The notes under the pieces were generated by a model. That model was not told the origin of the DNA. It did not search any database and was given only the letters and a program-made list of their open reading frames with translations. A program made the translations under genes and the position numbers. From contig JADKBB010000003.1 of the NCBI GenBank assembly GCA_016715195.1, positions 122,777 through 186,776 on the forward strand: a stretch of 64,000 nucleotides of DNA, written 5' to 3'. The DNA is from Candidatus Villigracilis proximus. GTDB lineage: Bacteria > Chloroflexota > Anaerolineae > Anaerolineales > Villigracilaceae. Below, piece after piece: positions 9,959 through 18,149 of the stretch (position 1 is its first letter; the number at the start of each line of letters is the position of its first letter).

Positions 9959-10381
9959 ATGTTTGAAAAAGTCCTATTGGCCGTAGATGGTTCAGAACAC
10001 GCCCTGCACGCCGCCCGCACTGCCGCCGATCTGGTGCGCACCATGAAAGCAAACGAACTTCGTATTGTGGTTGCCTACGATTTCATTCCGCCCTATCTCG
10101 GCGAGCCCAACATGCAATATGCAATCGACGCGCGCATGGAAGAAGCTAAAATGATCATGCAAAAAGCCGTTGATGCAGTGGGCGATGTTTCCTGTGAAAT
10201 TCACACCGAGTTGCTCGAAGGCCCAGCCGCTGAAGCCATTATTGATGTTGCCAATACACGCAAAAGCAATGTGATCGTCATGGGTTCGCGCGGACTGGGC
10301 ACACTGGCCGGCCTGTTACTCGGCAGCACCAGTCAAAAAGTTGTCGCGCACGCGCACTGTCCCGTGCTTATTGTTCGTTAG
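9959..10381 (+). CDS. Universal stress protein (UspA family)
   Basis: 140 aa, standard single-domain Usp length. It starts MFEKVLLAVDGSEHALHAA and ends with the ATP-binding signature GSRGLGTLAGLLLGSTSQKVVAHAHCPVLIV (G-2x-G-9x-G(S/T) type), so it is an ATP-binding UspA-like protein. ATG 9959 has a strong SD (AAAGGAGAA). A longer upstream extension of the frame is not conserved-looking and is rejected. A TATACT at 9923 gives a possible promoter in the divergent region. The 3' end overlaps that of the convergent mobA gene by 14 bp. Confidence 0.93.
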   Translation: MFEKVLLAVDGSEHALHAARTAADLVRTMKANELRIVVAYDFIPPYLGEPNMQYAIDARMEEAKMIMQKAVDAVGDVSCEIHTELLEGPAAEAIIDVANTRKSNVIVMGSRGLGTLAGLLLGSTSQKVVAHAHCPVLIVR

Positions 10382-10964
10382 CAAGTTTCTCGGCTTCCAT
10401 AAATTCTTCAGGCGTGTTGAGATTCCAAAAACATAACCCTGAAGGATCAAATAATTTCACTTCATCCGGCGTGAGTTTCCGCACTTTGACTTGCGGAAAC
10501 CACGCGATGACCTTCCATTGATCTGCATCAATGGCTGATTCAATTATAGGAAGACATGTCTCACGGCGATACAAGGCATGGAAAGGTTCATAGCCTTCCT
10601 CTGTTTTTGCGACGACGACATCCGCATCTTCCTTAACGAGGAGCCTGCGCGCGCCTTCGATAAACATTGTGCCAACGAAAGGCATATCGCAAGCCACCAC
10701 GGCCACCAGCGGAGAAGTGGCAGATGCGATCGCAGTGTAGAGTCCGCCCAAGGCGCCGCGCCCAGGCTTGAGGTCGGGGATGAGGCGCAGGTTGAGAAAT
10801 TCATATTCTGCGGGACGATTCGTCGTCACGATGATCTCATCCGCAATTGGCGCGACTCGATCAATCACCCGCTGAATGAGAGGGCGTCCGAGGAATGGTT
10901 TTAGGGCTTTGTCTTCGCCCATTCGTGATGACATGCCGCCTGCTTGAATGACTATGGTTAACAT
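10368..10964 (-). CDS. mobA: Molybdenum cofactor guanylyltransferase
   Basis: 198 aa. The nucleotidyltransferase signature GGMSSRMGEDKALKPFLG is at the N-terminus, followed by RGALGGLYTAI and the metal-binding VVACDMPFVG (about residue 95). MobA adds GMP to molybdopterin to form the bis-MGD precursor used by formate dehydrogenases, nitrate reductases and relatives. No other moa/moe/mob genes are in the window. The start is ATG 10964, with TATAAT ending 6 nt upstream and no SD. It diverges from the radical SAM gene with only 26 bp between them. Confidence 0.9.
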   Translation of the reverse strand: MLTIVIQAGGMSSRMGEDKALKPFLGRPLIQRVIDRVAPIADEIIVTTNRPAEYEFLNLRLIPDLKPGRGALGGLYTAIASATSPLVAVVACDMPFVGTMFIEGARRLLVKEDADVVVAKTEEGYEPFHALYRRETCLPIIESAIDADQWKVIAWFPQVKVRKLTPDEVKLFDPSGLCFWNLNTPEEFMEAEKLANEQ

Positions 10965-10970
10965 GGGTAT

Positions 10971-10976
10971 ATTATA
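10971..10976 (-). promoter_or_regulatory. -10 element placing the mobA start at +1 (leaderless)
   Basis: TATAAT, then six bases (ATACCC), then the mobA ATG. At the usual -10 geometry the transcript would begin at the A of the start codon. No Shine-Dalgarno is present. Confidence 0.6.
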
Positions 10977-10990
10977 AGTCTGGAGACAGT

Positions 10991-12031
10991 ATGTCTACGC
11001 TTGCAAATTTACTTGATGATCTAACAGTTGAAGGCGAATTATATGAAACATTGGAAGACGGCGCAGTGCGCTGCCACGCCTGCGGACATCACTGCCTGAT
11101 CCGCGAGGGCAAGCGTGGAATTTGTCAGGTGCGATTTAATGAGGGCGGAAAATTGCGCGTGCCGTGGGGTTATGTGGCCGCGCTGCAAAGTGACCCGATC
11201 GAGAAGAAACCATTTTCACATGTCATGCCCGGCACCAATGCGTTGACCTTTGGCATGTTGGGCTGCGACTATCACTGCGGCTATTGTCAAAATTGGTTAA
11301 CCTCGCAAGCCTTGCGCGACCCGGCTTCGGAAGTGTCGGCGCAATTTGTAAAGAAAATTACGCCTGCGCAAATGGTGGAACATGCGCAAAAGACAAAGGC
11401 TTCGGTGGTTGTCTCTTCATATAATGAGCCATTGATCACCAGTGAATGGGCGGTTGAAATATTTAAAGCAGCAAAGCAAGCAGGGCTGATGTGCGCTTAT
11501 GTTTCCAATGGGAACAACACACCTGAAGCAATGGAATATCTGCGGCCATATCTTGATGCATATAAAGTTGATTTGAAATGCATGAGCGAAAAAAGTTACC
11601 GCACGCTCGGCGGAACGCTACAAAACACATTGGACGGAATTAAACGCGCACGCGATTTGGGGCTATGGGTGGAAGTGGTGACTCTGGTGATCCCAGGCTT
11701 TAATGACTCAAATGAAGAGCTATGGGATGCGGCACGTTTTCTCGCAGAACTATCTGTGGATATTCCGTGGCATGTGACTGCGTTTCATAAAGATTACAAA
11801 ATGCTCGCGCCTGATAACACCGATTCGCAGACGTTAATCCGCGCGGCGGAGATCGGGCGTGAGGCGGGGCTGCATTATGCGTACGCCGGGAATTTGCCGG
11901 GGAATGTCGGGGAGTATGAAACTACTCATTGTCCACGATGCAGTTATCAGCTTGTGAAACGAAGCGGGTATGTCATCCAAAAATACAAGATCACAGGCGA
12001 TGGAAATGTCCGAAATGCGGGGAAAAAATAG
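10991..12031 (+). CDS. amrS: AmmeMemoRadiSam-system radical SAM enzyme (AmrS)
   Basis: 346 aa. The N-terminal Cys cluster CHACGHHC is typical of the PflA-like AmrS group. The radical SAM motif CxxxCxxC appears as CDYHCGYCQN (about residue 90), with a SAM-binding GG-like region after it and a C-terminal zinc-ribbon-like CPRC. Family members generate 5'-deoxyadenosyl radicals; the AmmeMemoRadiSam trio normally includes AMMECR1 and Memo proteins, which are not in this window. The biological substrate is unknown. Start ATG 10991 has GGAGA 5 nt upstream. Divergent from mobA. Confidence 0.9.
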   Translation: MSTLANLLDDLTVEGELYETLEDGAVRCHACGHHCLIREGKRGICQVRFNEGGKLRVPWGYVAALQSDPIEKKPFSHVMPGTNALTFGMLGCDYHCGYCQNWLTSQALRDPASEVSAQFVKKITPAQMVEHAQKTKASVVVSSYNEPLITSEWAVEIFKAAKQAGLMCAYVSNGNNTPEAMEYLRPYLDAYKVDLKCMSEKSYRTLGGTLQNTLDGIKRARDLGLWVEVVTLVIPGFNDSNEELWDAARFLAELSVDIPWHVTAFHKDYKMLAPDNTDSQTLIRAAEIGREAGLHYAYAGNLPGNVGEYETTHCPRCSYQLVKRSGYVIQKYKITGDGNVRNAGKK

Positions 12032-12114
12032 CCGGGCTGTGGCCCAAAAACCCTTCCGCCGTGGGGTTAAATGGAATTGGTCGTCCGGTATCCATATCCT
12101 AATATTTTTTGTTG

Positions 12115-12120
12115 TATAAT
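12115..12120 (+). promoter_or_regulatory. Probable -10 element of the ABC importer operon
   Basis: A perfect TATAAT lies 84 nt before the GTG start of the binding-protein gene, giving a 5' UTR of about 75 nt. No good -35 was found, so the call rests on the -10 alone. Confidence 0.4.
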
Positions 12121-12203
12121 TTGAGACGACAGGAGTCCTGAGGAGAGATTCTATACTTTCCCCTTTACTCCATTAATCCACTTTTTCTCTAAGGAGGAGA
12201 AAC

Positions 12204-12533
12204 GTGAAAAAAAATCTTTCTGTTTTACTTTCGCTGGTAGTGCTTGCGAGCCTGATGCTTGCTGCCTGCGGCGGCGGTGCGGCCACTGAAGCCCCCGCAA
12301 TGACCGAAGCCCCTGCGGCTGCTACCGATGCCCCTATGGCCACAGAAGCTCCTGCTGCTGCCTATGAAGGCATGATGGTTGAATCACCTGACTGCGAATA
12401 CGGTGGTGAATTCAAATCCATCGAAGCTGTGGACGAATTGACTGTCAAGATCACACTTTGCGTGCCTGATCCTGCCTTTCCCTTCCAAGATCGCTTTCAC
12501 ATCCTTCGCCATTCAGCCTTCAGAATATCTTGA
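12204..12533 (+). CDS. ABC substrate-binding lipoprotein, family 5: N-terminal piece before a frameshift
   Basis: GTG start 12204 with strong SD AAGGAGGAGAAAC. The signal peptide ends in a lipobox LMLAACGG, then comes an Ala/Thr/Glu/Pro-rich tether with repeated TEAPA units. The fold then begins abruptly at EFKSIEAVDELTVKITLCVPDPAFP, which in ordinary family 5 binding proteins is the middle of lobe I, not its beginning. From about 12482 this frame gives RFHILRHSAFRIS and stops. Deleting one base there gives PSKIAFTSFAIQPSEYLEATGG, which continues directly into the ORF that follows. The two pieces are therefore one gene. Confidence 0.8.
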   Translation: MKKNLSVLLSLVVLASLMLAACGGGAATEAPAMTEAPAAATDAPMATEAPAAAYEGMMVESPDCEYGGEFKSIEAVDELTVKITLCVPDPAFPFQDRFHILRHSAFRIS

Positions 12534-12555
12534 AGCCACTGGCGGCAACGGCGAT

Positions 12556-13944
12556 TTGCTTGAGAAGCCTGTTGGCACCGGCCCTTATATGGTCTCTGAA
12601 TGGGTGCGCGGCGATCAATTGGTCTTAACGAAGAACGCCAACTATTGGGGCGAGAACATCGGCGCTGAGACTCTGGTCTTCAAGTGGAGCACCGAGTCAG
12701 CTCAACGCTTGCTCGAACTTCAGTCCGGCACCGTTGATGGTATCGACAATGTCGGCCCAGATGATTTCGCCACTGTTGAAGGCGATTCCAACCTGGCTCT
12801 CTTCAATCGCCCGGCCCTCAATATCATGTACATTGGTTTCAATAACAACCCGACCAATGAAGGTTTCGACAACGCAGCCAATCCTTTGGCTAACGAGAAA
12901 GTGCGTCAGGCAATTGCCATGGGCATCGATCGTAATCGTATCGTTGATAACTTCTACCCAGCCGGCTCTGAGGTTGCTTCACACTTCACCCCATGCTCCA
13001 TTCCAAATGGCTGCGTAGGTGATGAATGGTATGCCTTCGATGTTGAAGCTGCCAAAGCCCTTTTGACCGAAGCCGGTTACCCGGATGGTTTTGAAACCGT
13101 TTTGAATTACCGCGACGTTGTTCGTGGTTACCTGCCCGATCCTAATGTTGTAGCGCAGGATCTTCAGGCTCAGTTGAAAGAAAACCTGAACATCACCCTC
13201 AACATCGAAGTAATGGAATCTGGTGCGTTCCTTGCTGCTGCAGATGCCGGCCAGTTACAAGGCCTTCACATGCTCGGCTGGGGTGCTGACTATCCTGATC
13301 AGACCAACTTCCTCGGCTATCATTTCGGTGCCGGCGCTTCCCTGCAGTTCGGTGATAAGTTCGAAGACATCACCAGCGCTTTGGAAAGCGGCGCTCAGTT
13401 GGCTTCTGATGCCGACCGCGCTCCGTTCTACGAAGCTGCCAACAATGCCATCCGCACCCATGTACCGATGATCCCTGTTGCTCATGGTGGTTCCGCTTTG
13501 GCTTTCAAGGCTTCTGTTGAAGGCGCCTTCGCCAGCCCGCTTGGTAACGAAGAATTCTCCGTCATGTCCAACGGCACCGACACTTTTGTGTGGATGCAGA
13601 ACGCTGAACCGATTTCCCTCTATTGTGCTGACGAGACCGATGGTGAATCCCTGCGCGCTTGCGAACAGATTACCCAGTCTCTGCTCGGTTACGAAGTGGG
13701 TGGCACAGCAGTTGTCCCTGTTTTGGCTGAATCCTACGAAGTCAACGCTGACTTGACCGAATGGACCTTCAAGCTTCGCCCGGGTGTCGTCTTCCACGAT
13801 GGTTCCACATTCGATGCAAACGATGTGGTAACTTCCCTCTCCATCCAATGGGATGCGGCTAACCCCCTTCACACTGGCAACACAGGCGCATTCTCCTATT
13901 GGAGCGGCCTCTTTGGCGCGTTCCTGAACGCTCCTGCCCAGTAA
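12556..13944 (+). CDS. ABC substrate-binding protein, family 5 (peptide/nickel type), main part, permuted domain order
   Basis: Continuation of the lipoprotein above; the true frame is open from about 12485, so the ATG at 12556 is not a real start. It contains the usual GTGPYMVSEWVRGDQ, NANYWG, LNIMYIGFNNN, VRQAIAMGIDR and AKALLTEAGYPDGF landmarks in order. The unusual part is the last 115 or so residues (about 13600-13944): LYCADETDGESLRACEQ, VPVLAESYEVNADLTEWTF, LRPGVVFHDGSTFDANDVV. These normally open the mature family 5 fold but here close it. Fused to the start of the upstream piece they would form one continuous family 5 domain. The protein should bind peptides or similar solutes for the two permeases downstream. 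Confidence 0.85.
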   Translation: MLEKPVGTGPYMVSEWVRGDQLVLTKNANYWGENIGAETLVFKWSTESAQRLLELQSGTVDGIDNVGPDDFATVEGDSNLALFNRPALNIMYIGFNNNPTNEGFDNAANPLANEKVRQAIAMGIDRNRIVDNFYPAGSEVASHFTPCSIPNGCVGDEWYAFDVEAAKALLTEAGYPDGFETVLNYRDVVRGYLPDPNVVAQDLQAQLKENLNITLNIEVMESGAFLAAADAGQLQGLHMLGWGADYPDQTNFLGYHFGAGASLQFGDKFEDITSALESGAQLASDADRAPFYEAANNAIRTHVPMIPVAHGGSALAFKASVEGAFASPLGNEEFSVMSNGTDTFVWMQNAEPISLYCADETDGESLRACEQITQSLLGYEVGGTAVVPVLAESYEVNADLTEWTFKLRPGVVFHDGSTFDANDVVTSLSIQWDAANPLHTGNTGAFSYWSGLFGAFLNAPAQ

Positions 13945-13966
13945 TTCCAACTTAATTTCTTCTATT

Positions 13967-13998
13967 AGCCCCCCGCAGGAACTTTCCTGCGGGGGGCT
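13967..13998 (+). terminator. GC-rich hairpin between binding protein and permeases
   Basis: Perfect inverted repeat of about 14 bp (AGCCCCCCGCAGGA / TCCTGCGGGGGGCT) with a 4-nt loop, 13 nt before the first permease start. No U-tract follows. It more likely acts as a partial terminator or 3' stabiliser that keeps binding-protein mRNA in excess over permease mRNA. Confidence 0.7.
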
Positions 13999-14010
13999 CC
14001 CCAAAATGCG

Positions 14011-15090
14011 ATGACCACTTATATAATCCGACGACTTCTGCTCAGTATTCCGGTGCTATTTGGTATTTTATTTGCCACCTTTGCGCTGGCCCGTTTGATC
14101 CCTGGTGACCCGTGCCGAGCCATGCTCGGGGAGAAAGCGACCAAAGTGGTCTGTGATGAGTTCAACCATCGTCACGGTTTAGACAAACCCATCGTGATTC
14201 AATTTGGGGTATATGTGAACGAGATCGCGCACGGCGATTTCGGAAACTCATTCCGTTATTCAAAACCCATCACCGAGTTATTGATGGAACGTTTGCCGAT
14301 CACTGTTGAATTAAGCTTTGCGGCATTATTGGTTAGCATTTTTGTTGGAATTCCATTGGGCGTGATCTCCGCAGTCCGCCATAATTCATGGGTGGATGTG
14401 GTCACCATGATGTGGGCGAATGTTGGCGTATCCATGCCGGTCTTTTGGCTGGGATTAATGCTGGCTTACATTTTCGCACTGACATTAAAAGACACGCCGT
14501 TTCAATTGCCGCCATCCGACCGTTTGAGCGCTGGAATTGTTACAGTCCCATTTTTTGAAACTTGGGGGATGGAAATCAGCCAGGGCAAGTTCGGCTTCAC
14601 ACTTTTGGATTTTCTCAGCCGGATGAATCTGCTAAACGCCGTCCTCACTGCAAATTGGGAATTATTCAAAGACGCACTTATTCATCTCATTCTCCCCGCG
14701 GTTGCGTTGAGTACCATCCCCATGGCACTGATCGCCCGCATGACACGCTCTGCCATGCTTGAAGTACTTGGGCAGGATTACATCCGCACCGCGCGCGCCA
14801 AAGGTCTGGCCCGCCGCGCTGTTGTTTTGAAACATGCATTTCGCAACGCCCTGCTCCCGCTGGCAACCGTGATCGGATTATCACTTGGCGGATTACTCGG
14901 CGGCGCAGTTTTAACAGAAACAGTTTTTAACTTATCCGGGGTTGGCCGCATTCTATACGACGGCATCACAGCCCGCGACTATGGCATTGTGCAGGGATTT
15001 ACTGTGGTGATCGCCATGTTCTTTGTTGCCTTGAATTTGATCGTGGATATTTCCTACGCATATCTCGATCCCCGCATCCGCCTAAACTAG
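14011..15090 (+). CDS. ABC transporter permease, DppB/OppB type
   Basis: 359 aa. N-terminal TTYIIRRLLLSIPVLFGILF and RLIPGDPCRAMLGEKAT are hallmarks of DppB-type permeases. The EAA-like cytoplasmic loop DYIRTARAKGLARRAVVLKHAFRNALLP (about residues 255-282) contacts the ATPase. About six membrane helices are visible. The insert QLPPSDRLSAGI to FLSRMNLL between helices is longer than usual. It follows the binding-protein gene after the GC hairpin and precedes a DppC-type gene by 9 nt. No ATP-binding gene follows. Confidence 0.92.
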   Translation: MTTYIIRRLLLSIPVLFGILFATFALARLIPGDPCRAMLGEKATKVVCDEFNHRHGLDKPIVIQFGVYVNEIAHGDFGNSFRYSKPITELLMERLPITVELSFAALLVSIFVGIPLGVISAVRHNSWVDVVTMMWANVGVSMPVFWLGLMLAYIFALTLKDTPFQLPPSDRLSAGIVTVPFFETWGMEISQGKFGFTLLDFLSRMNLLNAVLTANWELFKDALIHLILPAVALSTIPMALIARMTRSAMLEVLGQDYIRTARAKGLARRAVVLKHAFRNALLPLATVIGLSLGGLLGGAVLTETVFNLSGVGRILYDGITARDYGIVQGFTVVIAMFFVALNLIVDISYAYLDPRIRLN

Positions 15091-15099
15091 GAACTGCTC

Positions 15100-16056
15100 A
15101 TGACCACCCAAACCATTCCTCCCGCAAAATTGGACGTCAACACGCTTTCGCTTGACTCGGTCAGCCTGTGGCAGATCACACGCAGACGGTTGTTCCGCCG
15201 CAAATCATCTGTTGTTGGCATGATCATTCTTGGCATTTTAATATTGATCGCAATCACTGCGCCATGGATCGCTCCCTACAGCCCAACGCTTTCCATGTTG
15301 GATGTAAAACCGGCGCAGGATATTCAAAAACGTTCCGCACCCTGTATCCATCTTTTGGGATGCCCGGCAGATCAGCCAGAACACCTGATGGGCACAGATG
15401 GCAATCTGCGCGATGAATTCAGTCGTATGCTTTATGGCGCACGCTTGAGTTTAATCATCGGCCTTTCCACCGTCTCCTTTGCCATTGTGATCGGCACAAT
15501 CCTCGGCGCGCTTGGCGGTTATTTCGGCGGCTGGATCGATAACATCATCATGCGCATTATGGATGTTTTACTGGCCTTTCCATCCCTGCTCTTGGCCATC
15601 GCCATTGTGACCGTCATCGGCCCGGGACTGATCAACGCACTGCTTGCAATTGGTATTGTTTCCATTCCAGCGTATGCACGTGTGGTGCGCGGCAGTGTAC
15701 TTTCTGTGCGCGAAATGGATTATGTCTCTGCTTCGCGCGCACTTGGCGGAAATACTTATGAGATTCTCTTCAAGCGGATTCTGCCAAATGCCTTAACTCC
15801 ATTAATTGTGCAAGGCACGCTCGGCATTGCATCCGCAATTTTGGATGCCGCCGCGCTTTCCTTCCTCGGGTTGGGTGCGCAGCCGCCAACACCTGAATGG
15901 GGTGCCATGCTTGGCTCGGAACGCAATCAGGTTTTCACTGCTCCCCACCTTGTCTTCTACCCCGGTCTGGCAATCATGTTGACCGTACTCGCCTTCAACT
16001 TATTGGGCGATGGTCTACGCGATGCACTCGACCCCAGACTTGCACACATGAGCTAA
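15100..16056 (+). CDS. ABC transporter permease, DppC/OppC type
   Basis: 318 aa. It has the N-terminal DppC extension (TRRRLFRRKSSVVGMIILGI), an extracytoplasmic segment with GTDGNLRDEFSRMLYGAR, and the EAA loop DYVSASRALGGNTYEILFKRILPN (about residue 205), ending FNLLGDGLRDALDPR as in most DppC proteins. The insert HLLGCPADQPEHLMG contains two Cys and an LGTD-like site. It forms a heterodimeric channel with the preceding permease. The operon ends here at a strong terminator, so ATPases must come from elsewhere. Confidence 0.93.
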   Translation: MTTQTIPPAKLDVNTLSLDSVSLWQITRRRLFRRKSSVVGMIILGILILIAITAPWIAPYSPTLSMLDVKPAQDIQKRSAPCIHLLGCPADQPEHLMGTDGNLRDEFSRMLYGARLSLIIGLSTVSFAIVIGTILGALGGYFGGWIDNIIMRIMDVLLAFPSLLLAIAIVTVIGPGLINALLAIGIVSIPAYARVVRGSVLSVREMDYVSASRALGGNTYEILFKRILPNALTPLIVQGTLGIASAILDAAALSFLGLGAQPPTPEWGAMLGSERNQVFTAPHLVFYPGLAIMLTVLAFNLLGDGLRDALDPRLAHMS

Positions 16057-16072
16057 TCTTAAATTGACAAAC

Positions 16073-16122
16073 AAAAACGAACTCACCCATGAAATTAAGG
16101 TTTCGTGGGTGAGTTCGTTTTT
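16073..16122 (+). terminator. Rho-independent terminator of the ABC operon
   Basis: A 22-bp inverted repeat (AAAAACGAACTCACCC / GGGTGAGTTCGTTTTT core) with a short loop ends in a T run, 17 nt after the second permease stop. The A/T flanks make it potentially bidirectional. Confidence 0.85.
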
Positions 16123-16230
16123 AAGAGCAAATGAGACACAGATCGCTTCGCGCTGAAAACGCGGATTTTTTGTCCTGTTCCGCGTCCATCCGCACTTGTC
16201 AGCGTCCCATTATTAATGTTTTAATGTCTT

Positions 16231-17013
16231 TTACACTCCAAACAATCCCCATGCCGCAAGTGCGCCAAATACGATGACCACCAATCCCATACCTACAACA
16301 ACCTCTCTATATTCGCGTTGATCTACCAAATGCAGATCAGGCGAAATGCCTTCCACTGCCCAGCGCGGACTGGAGAACCACGCAAACATTGCACCGCCGA
16401 GCAAGCCGCCAACATGTCCCCAGTTGTCGATGCCGGGAGTCAGCCCGATAAATAAATTCACTACGATAATAAAACCTGCATTCGTAATGGCCTGTTTCGC
16501 ATGACTGCCAAATAATTTCCGGTTTTGATAAAAGAAGACCACTTCTGCCGCGATCAGCCCAAACACCGCAGTGGATGCGCCAACGGAATATCCATTTTCA
16601 CCGGTCAACAGAAAGGAAAATACATTTCCTGAAAACGCGCCGAGAAAATATAACAGGGCGAATCGACCATGTCCAAAATGTTTTTCCAGCAGCGTGCCAA
16701 TTGATAGAAGCGCATACATATTAAAAAAGATATGCTGCGGGGAACCGTGCAAAAAAACGGGTGTTATGAAACGCCACAACTCCCCCATGCGAATTGCCTG
16801 ATTAAATCGCGCACCGTAAATTTCAAGCCAGTCAATTTGATAAACAGCATAGCCATAAACAGCCACGCTTAATAGTTGCAAAAGATATACAACCACAGTG
16901 AAACCAAGGATAGCATACGTCACCTTGGGAACAAGCTCTGGTAAAGCGACCTGAACTGTTTGAGAAACAGGAGCAGGTTCAACGTTAAGCGGCGAAGCGG
17001 GGGTTTCGTTCAC
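16231..17013 (-). CDS. Rhomboid-family intramembrane serine protease
   Basis: 260 aa. A cytosolic N-terminus of about 30 residues precedes six or more membrane helices. Rhomboid features in order: HGSPQHIFFNMYALLSIG (helix 2, HxxxN), GENGYSVGASTAVFGLIAAE carrying the GxSx catalytic serine (about residue 147), and NWGHVGGLLGGAMFAW with the catalytic histidine (about residue 202). Substrates cannot be inferred. The ATG overlaps the gmk stop codon by 4 nt (ATGA), so the two genes are translationally coupled. Confidence 0.93.
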   Translation of the reverse strand: MNETPASPLNVEPAPVSQTVQVALPELVPKVTYAILGFTVVVYLLQLLSVAVYGYAVYQIDWLEIYGARFNQAIRMGELWRFITPVFLHGSPQHIFFNMYALLSIGTLLEKHFGHGRFALLYFLGAFSGNVFSFLLTGENGYSVGASTAVFGLIAAEVVFFYQNRKLFGSHAKQAITNAGFIIVVNLFIGLTPGIDNWGHVGGLLGGAMFAWFSSPRWAVEGISPDLHLVDQREYREVVVGMGLVVIVFGALAAWGLFGV

Positions 17014-17627
17014 AAAGTCACCTTGCGTTGTTGCACCTTCAAATGTTCGGCAGAGATCACGGCGCGCACTTTGTCCACGGTGTCATCGAGATGAAAATCC
17101 TCGTTGACGATCACATAATCAAAGGCTTCGATGCGCTGCAACTCTTTGCGCGCAGTCGCGATTCGCAGGGACAGTGAATCGGCGGTTTCGGTTTTGCGTT
17201 CACGCAGACGGCGTTCCAATTCATCTTCGCCTTCGCAGGTGATGAAGATCAACAAGGACTCAGCCGCGAGTTTCCGCACCGACTCTGCGCCCTGCACATC
17301 GATGCGCATGACCACATCCTTGCCGCTCGCCAATGCTTCACGCACTTCAAATTTTGGAATGCCTTTGTAATCGCCATACACAATTGCATATTCGATCAAT
17401 TCATCTTCCTCGATCATGCGCGCAAATTCATCCTTCGAGACAAACCAGTAATCCTTGCCATGCACTTCGTTTTCGCGGCGTGCGCGGGTGGTGGCAGTGA
17501 CAACAAAGTGGAAGGGAAGTCCGCGCTCTTTCATGCGCTGCACGACTGAATCTTTTCCAACACCTGAAGGGCCGGAGATGACAATGAGGAGCGGATTGGG
17601 TTTTACGAGATTGAATGTATTGGACAT
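17010..17627 (-). CDS. gmk: Guanylate kinase
   Basis: 205 aa, normal length. P-loop SGPSGVGKDSV is near residue 20, TRARRENEVHGKDYWFV contains the GMP-binding Arg and Tyr, and RIDVQGAESVRK the conserved Asp/Gly region. It phosphorylates GMP to GDP with ATP. The ATG at 17627 has TAAAAT ending 5 nt upstream and no Shine-Dalgarno, so the message is probably leaderless or nearly so. Divergent from the FmdB zinc-ribbon gene (69 bp apart). Confidence 0.95.
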   Translation of the reverse strand: MSNTFNLVKPNPLLIVISGPSGVGKDSVVQRMKERGLPFHFVVTATTRARRENEVHGKDYWFVSKDEFARMIEEDELIEYAIVYGDYKGIPKFEVREALASGKDVVMRIDVQGAESVRKLAAESLLIFITCEGEDELERRLRERKTETADSLSLRIATARKELQRIEAFDYVIVNEDFHLDDTVDKVRAVISAEHLKVQQRKVTL

Positions 17628-17632
17628 ATCTT

Positions 17633-17638
17633 ATTTTA
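17633..17638 (-). promoter_or_regulatory. -10 element 5 nt before the gmk start
   Basis: TAAAAT, then AAGAT, then the gmk ATG. The spacing is one base shorter than at the other leaderless candidates. Confidence 0.45.
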
Positions 17639-17684
17639 CCAAAGAGACCCGCGCATCTTTCCTGACCTGTAAACTGATTCGCAG

Positions 17685-17690
17685 TAAAAT
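17685..17690 (+). promoter_or_regulatory. -10 element of leaderless fmdB-like gene
   Basis: TAAAAT, then AGATTT (6 nt), then the ATG at 17697; no SD present. Confidence 0.55.
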
Positions 17691-17696
17691 AGATTT

Positions 17697-18083
17697 ATGC
17701 CCACTTATGATTTTATCTGCAACAAATGCAACCAAAGATTTGACGTATTCCAGACCTTCAGCGAATATGGCAAAAAAGCCGTGCATTGCACCCACTGCCA
17801 GAGTGACAACGTCCGCCGGCGCATGACCAAGGTGCGCATCGCCAAATCTGACTCAAGCCGCATGGAATCAGCCGCTGACGATTTCTCAGGCATGGACGGG
17901 ATCGAAGACGACCCACGCGCCCTCGCAAAAATGATGCGCAAAATGGGCGGCGAAATGGGAGAAGAACTCCCCTCTGAATTCAACGATGTCGTAGACCGCC
18001 TCGAAGCCGGCCAAAGCCCCGAAGAAATCGAATCCGCGCTGCCCGATCTTGGGCTGCCAGATACATCCAGCGGGGAAGAATAG
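17697..18083 (+). CDS. FmdB-type zinc-ribbon protein
   Basis: 128 aa. The N-terminal zinc ribbon is MPTYDFICNKCNQ with a second Cys pair in CTHCQSDNVRRRMTKV, the classic FmdB putative regulatory fold. The C-terminal 80 residues are acidic (RMMRKMGGEMGEELPSEF, GQSPEEIESALPDLG) and predicted helical. FmdB-like proteins are often annotated as regulators, but their function is poorly known. A strong terminator follows the stop. Its start looks leaderless. Confidence 0.85.
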   Translation: MPTYDFICNKCNQRFDVFQTFSEYGKKAVHCTHCQSDNVRRRMTKVRIAKSDSSRMESAADDFSGMDGIEDDPRALAKMMRKMGGEMGEELPSEFNDVVDRLEAGQSPEEIESALPDLGLPDTSSGEE

Positions 18084-18090
18084 ATCAAAC

Positions 18091-18124
18091 AAAAAAGGTC
18101 TCCATCTTTCCTGGAGACCTTTTT
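18091..18124. terminator. Bidirectional rho-independent terminator
   Basis: Stem AGGTCTCCA / TGGAGACCT with a 7-nt loop, flanked by an A run on one side and a T run on the other. It serves the plus-strand FmdB gene and the convergent minus-strand MFS gene. Confidence 0.85.
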
Positions 18125-18149
18125 ACTTCTCACTTCTACTTCTTACTTT

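Noticed and set aside
12470..12560. Programmed frameshift in the binding-protein gene
   Set aside because: No slippery heptamer plus stimulatory structure seen; a one-base indel explains it and similar indels occur elsewhere in the window.
13255..14004. 249-codon minus-strand ORF
   Set aside because: Antisense of the binding-protein gene; it runs across the GC hairpin and has no start signal.
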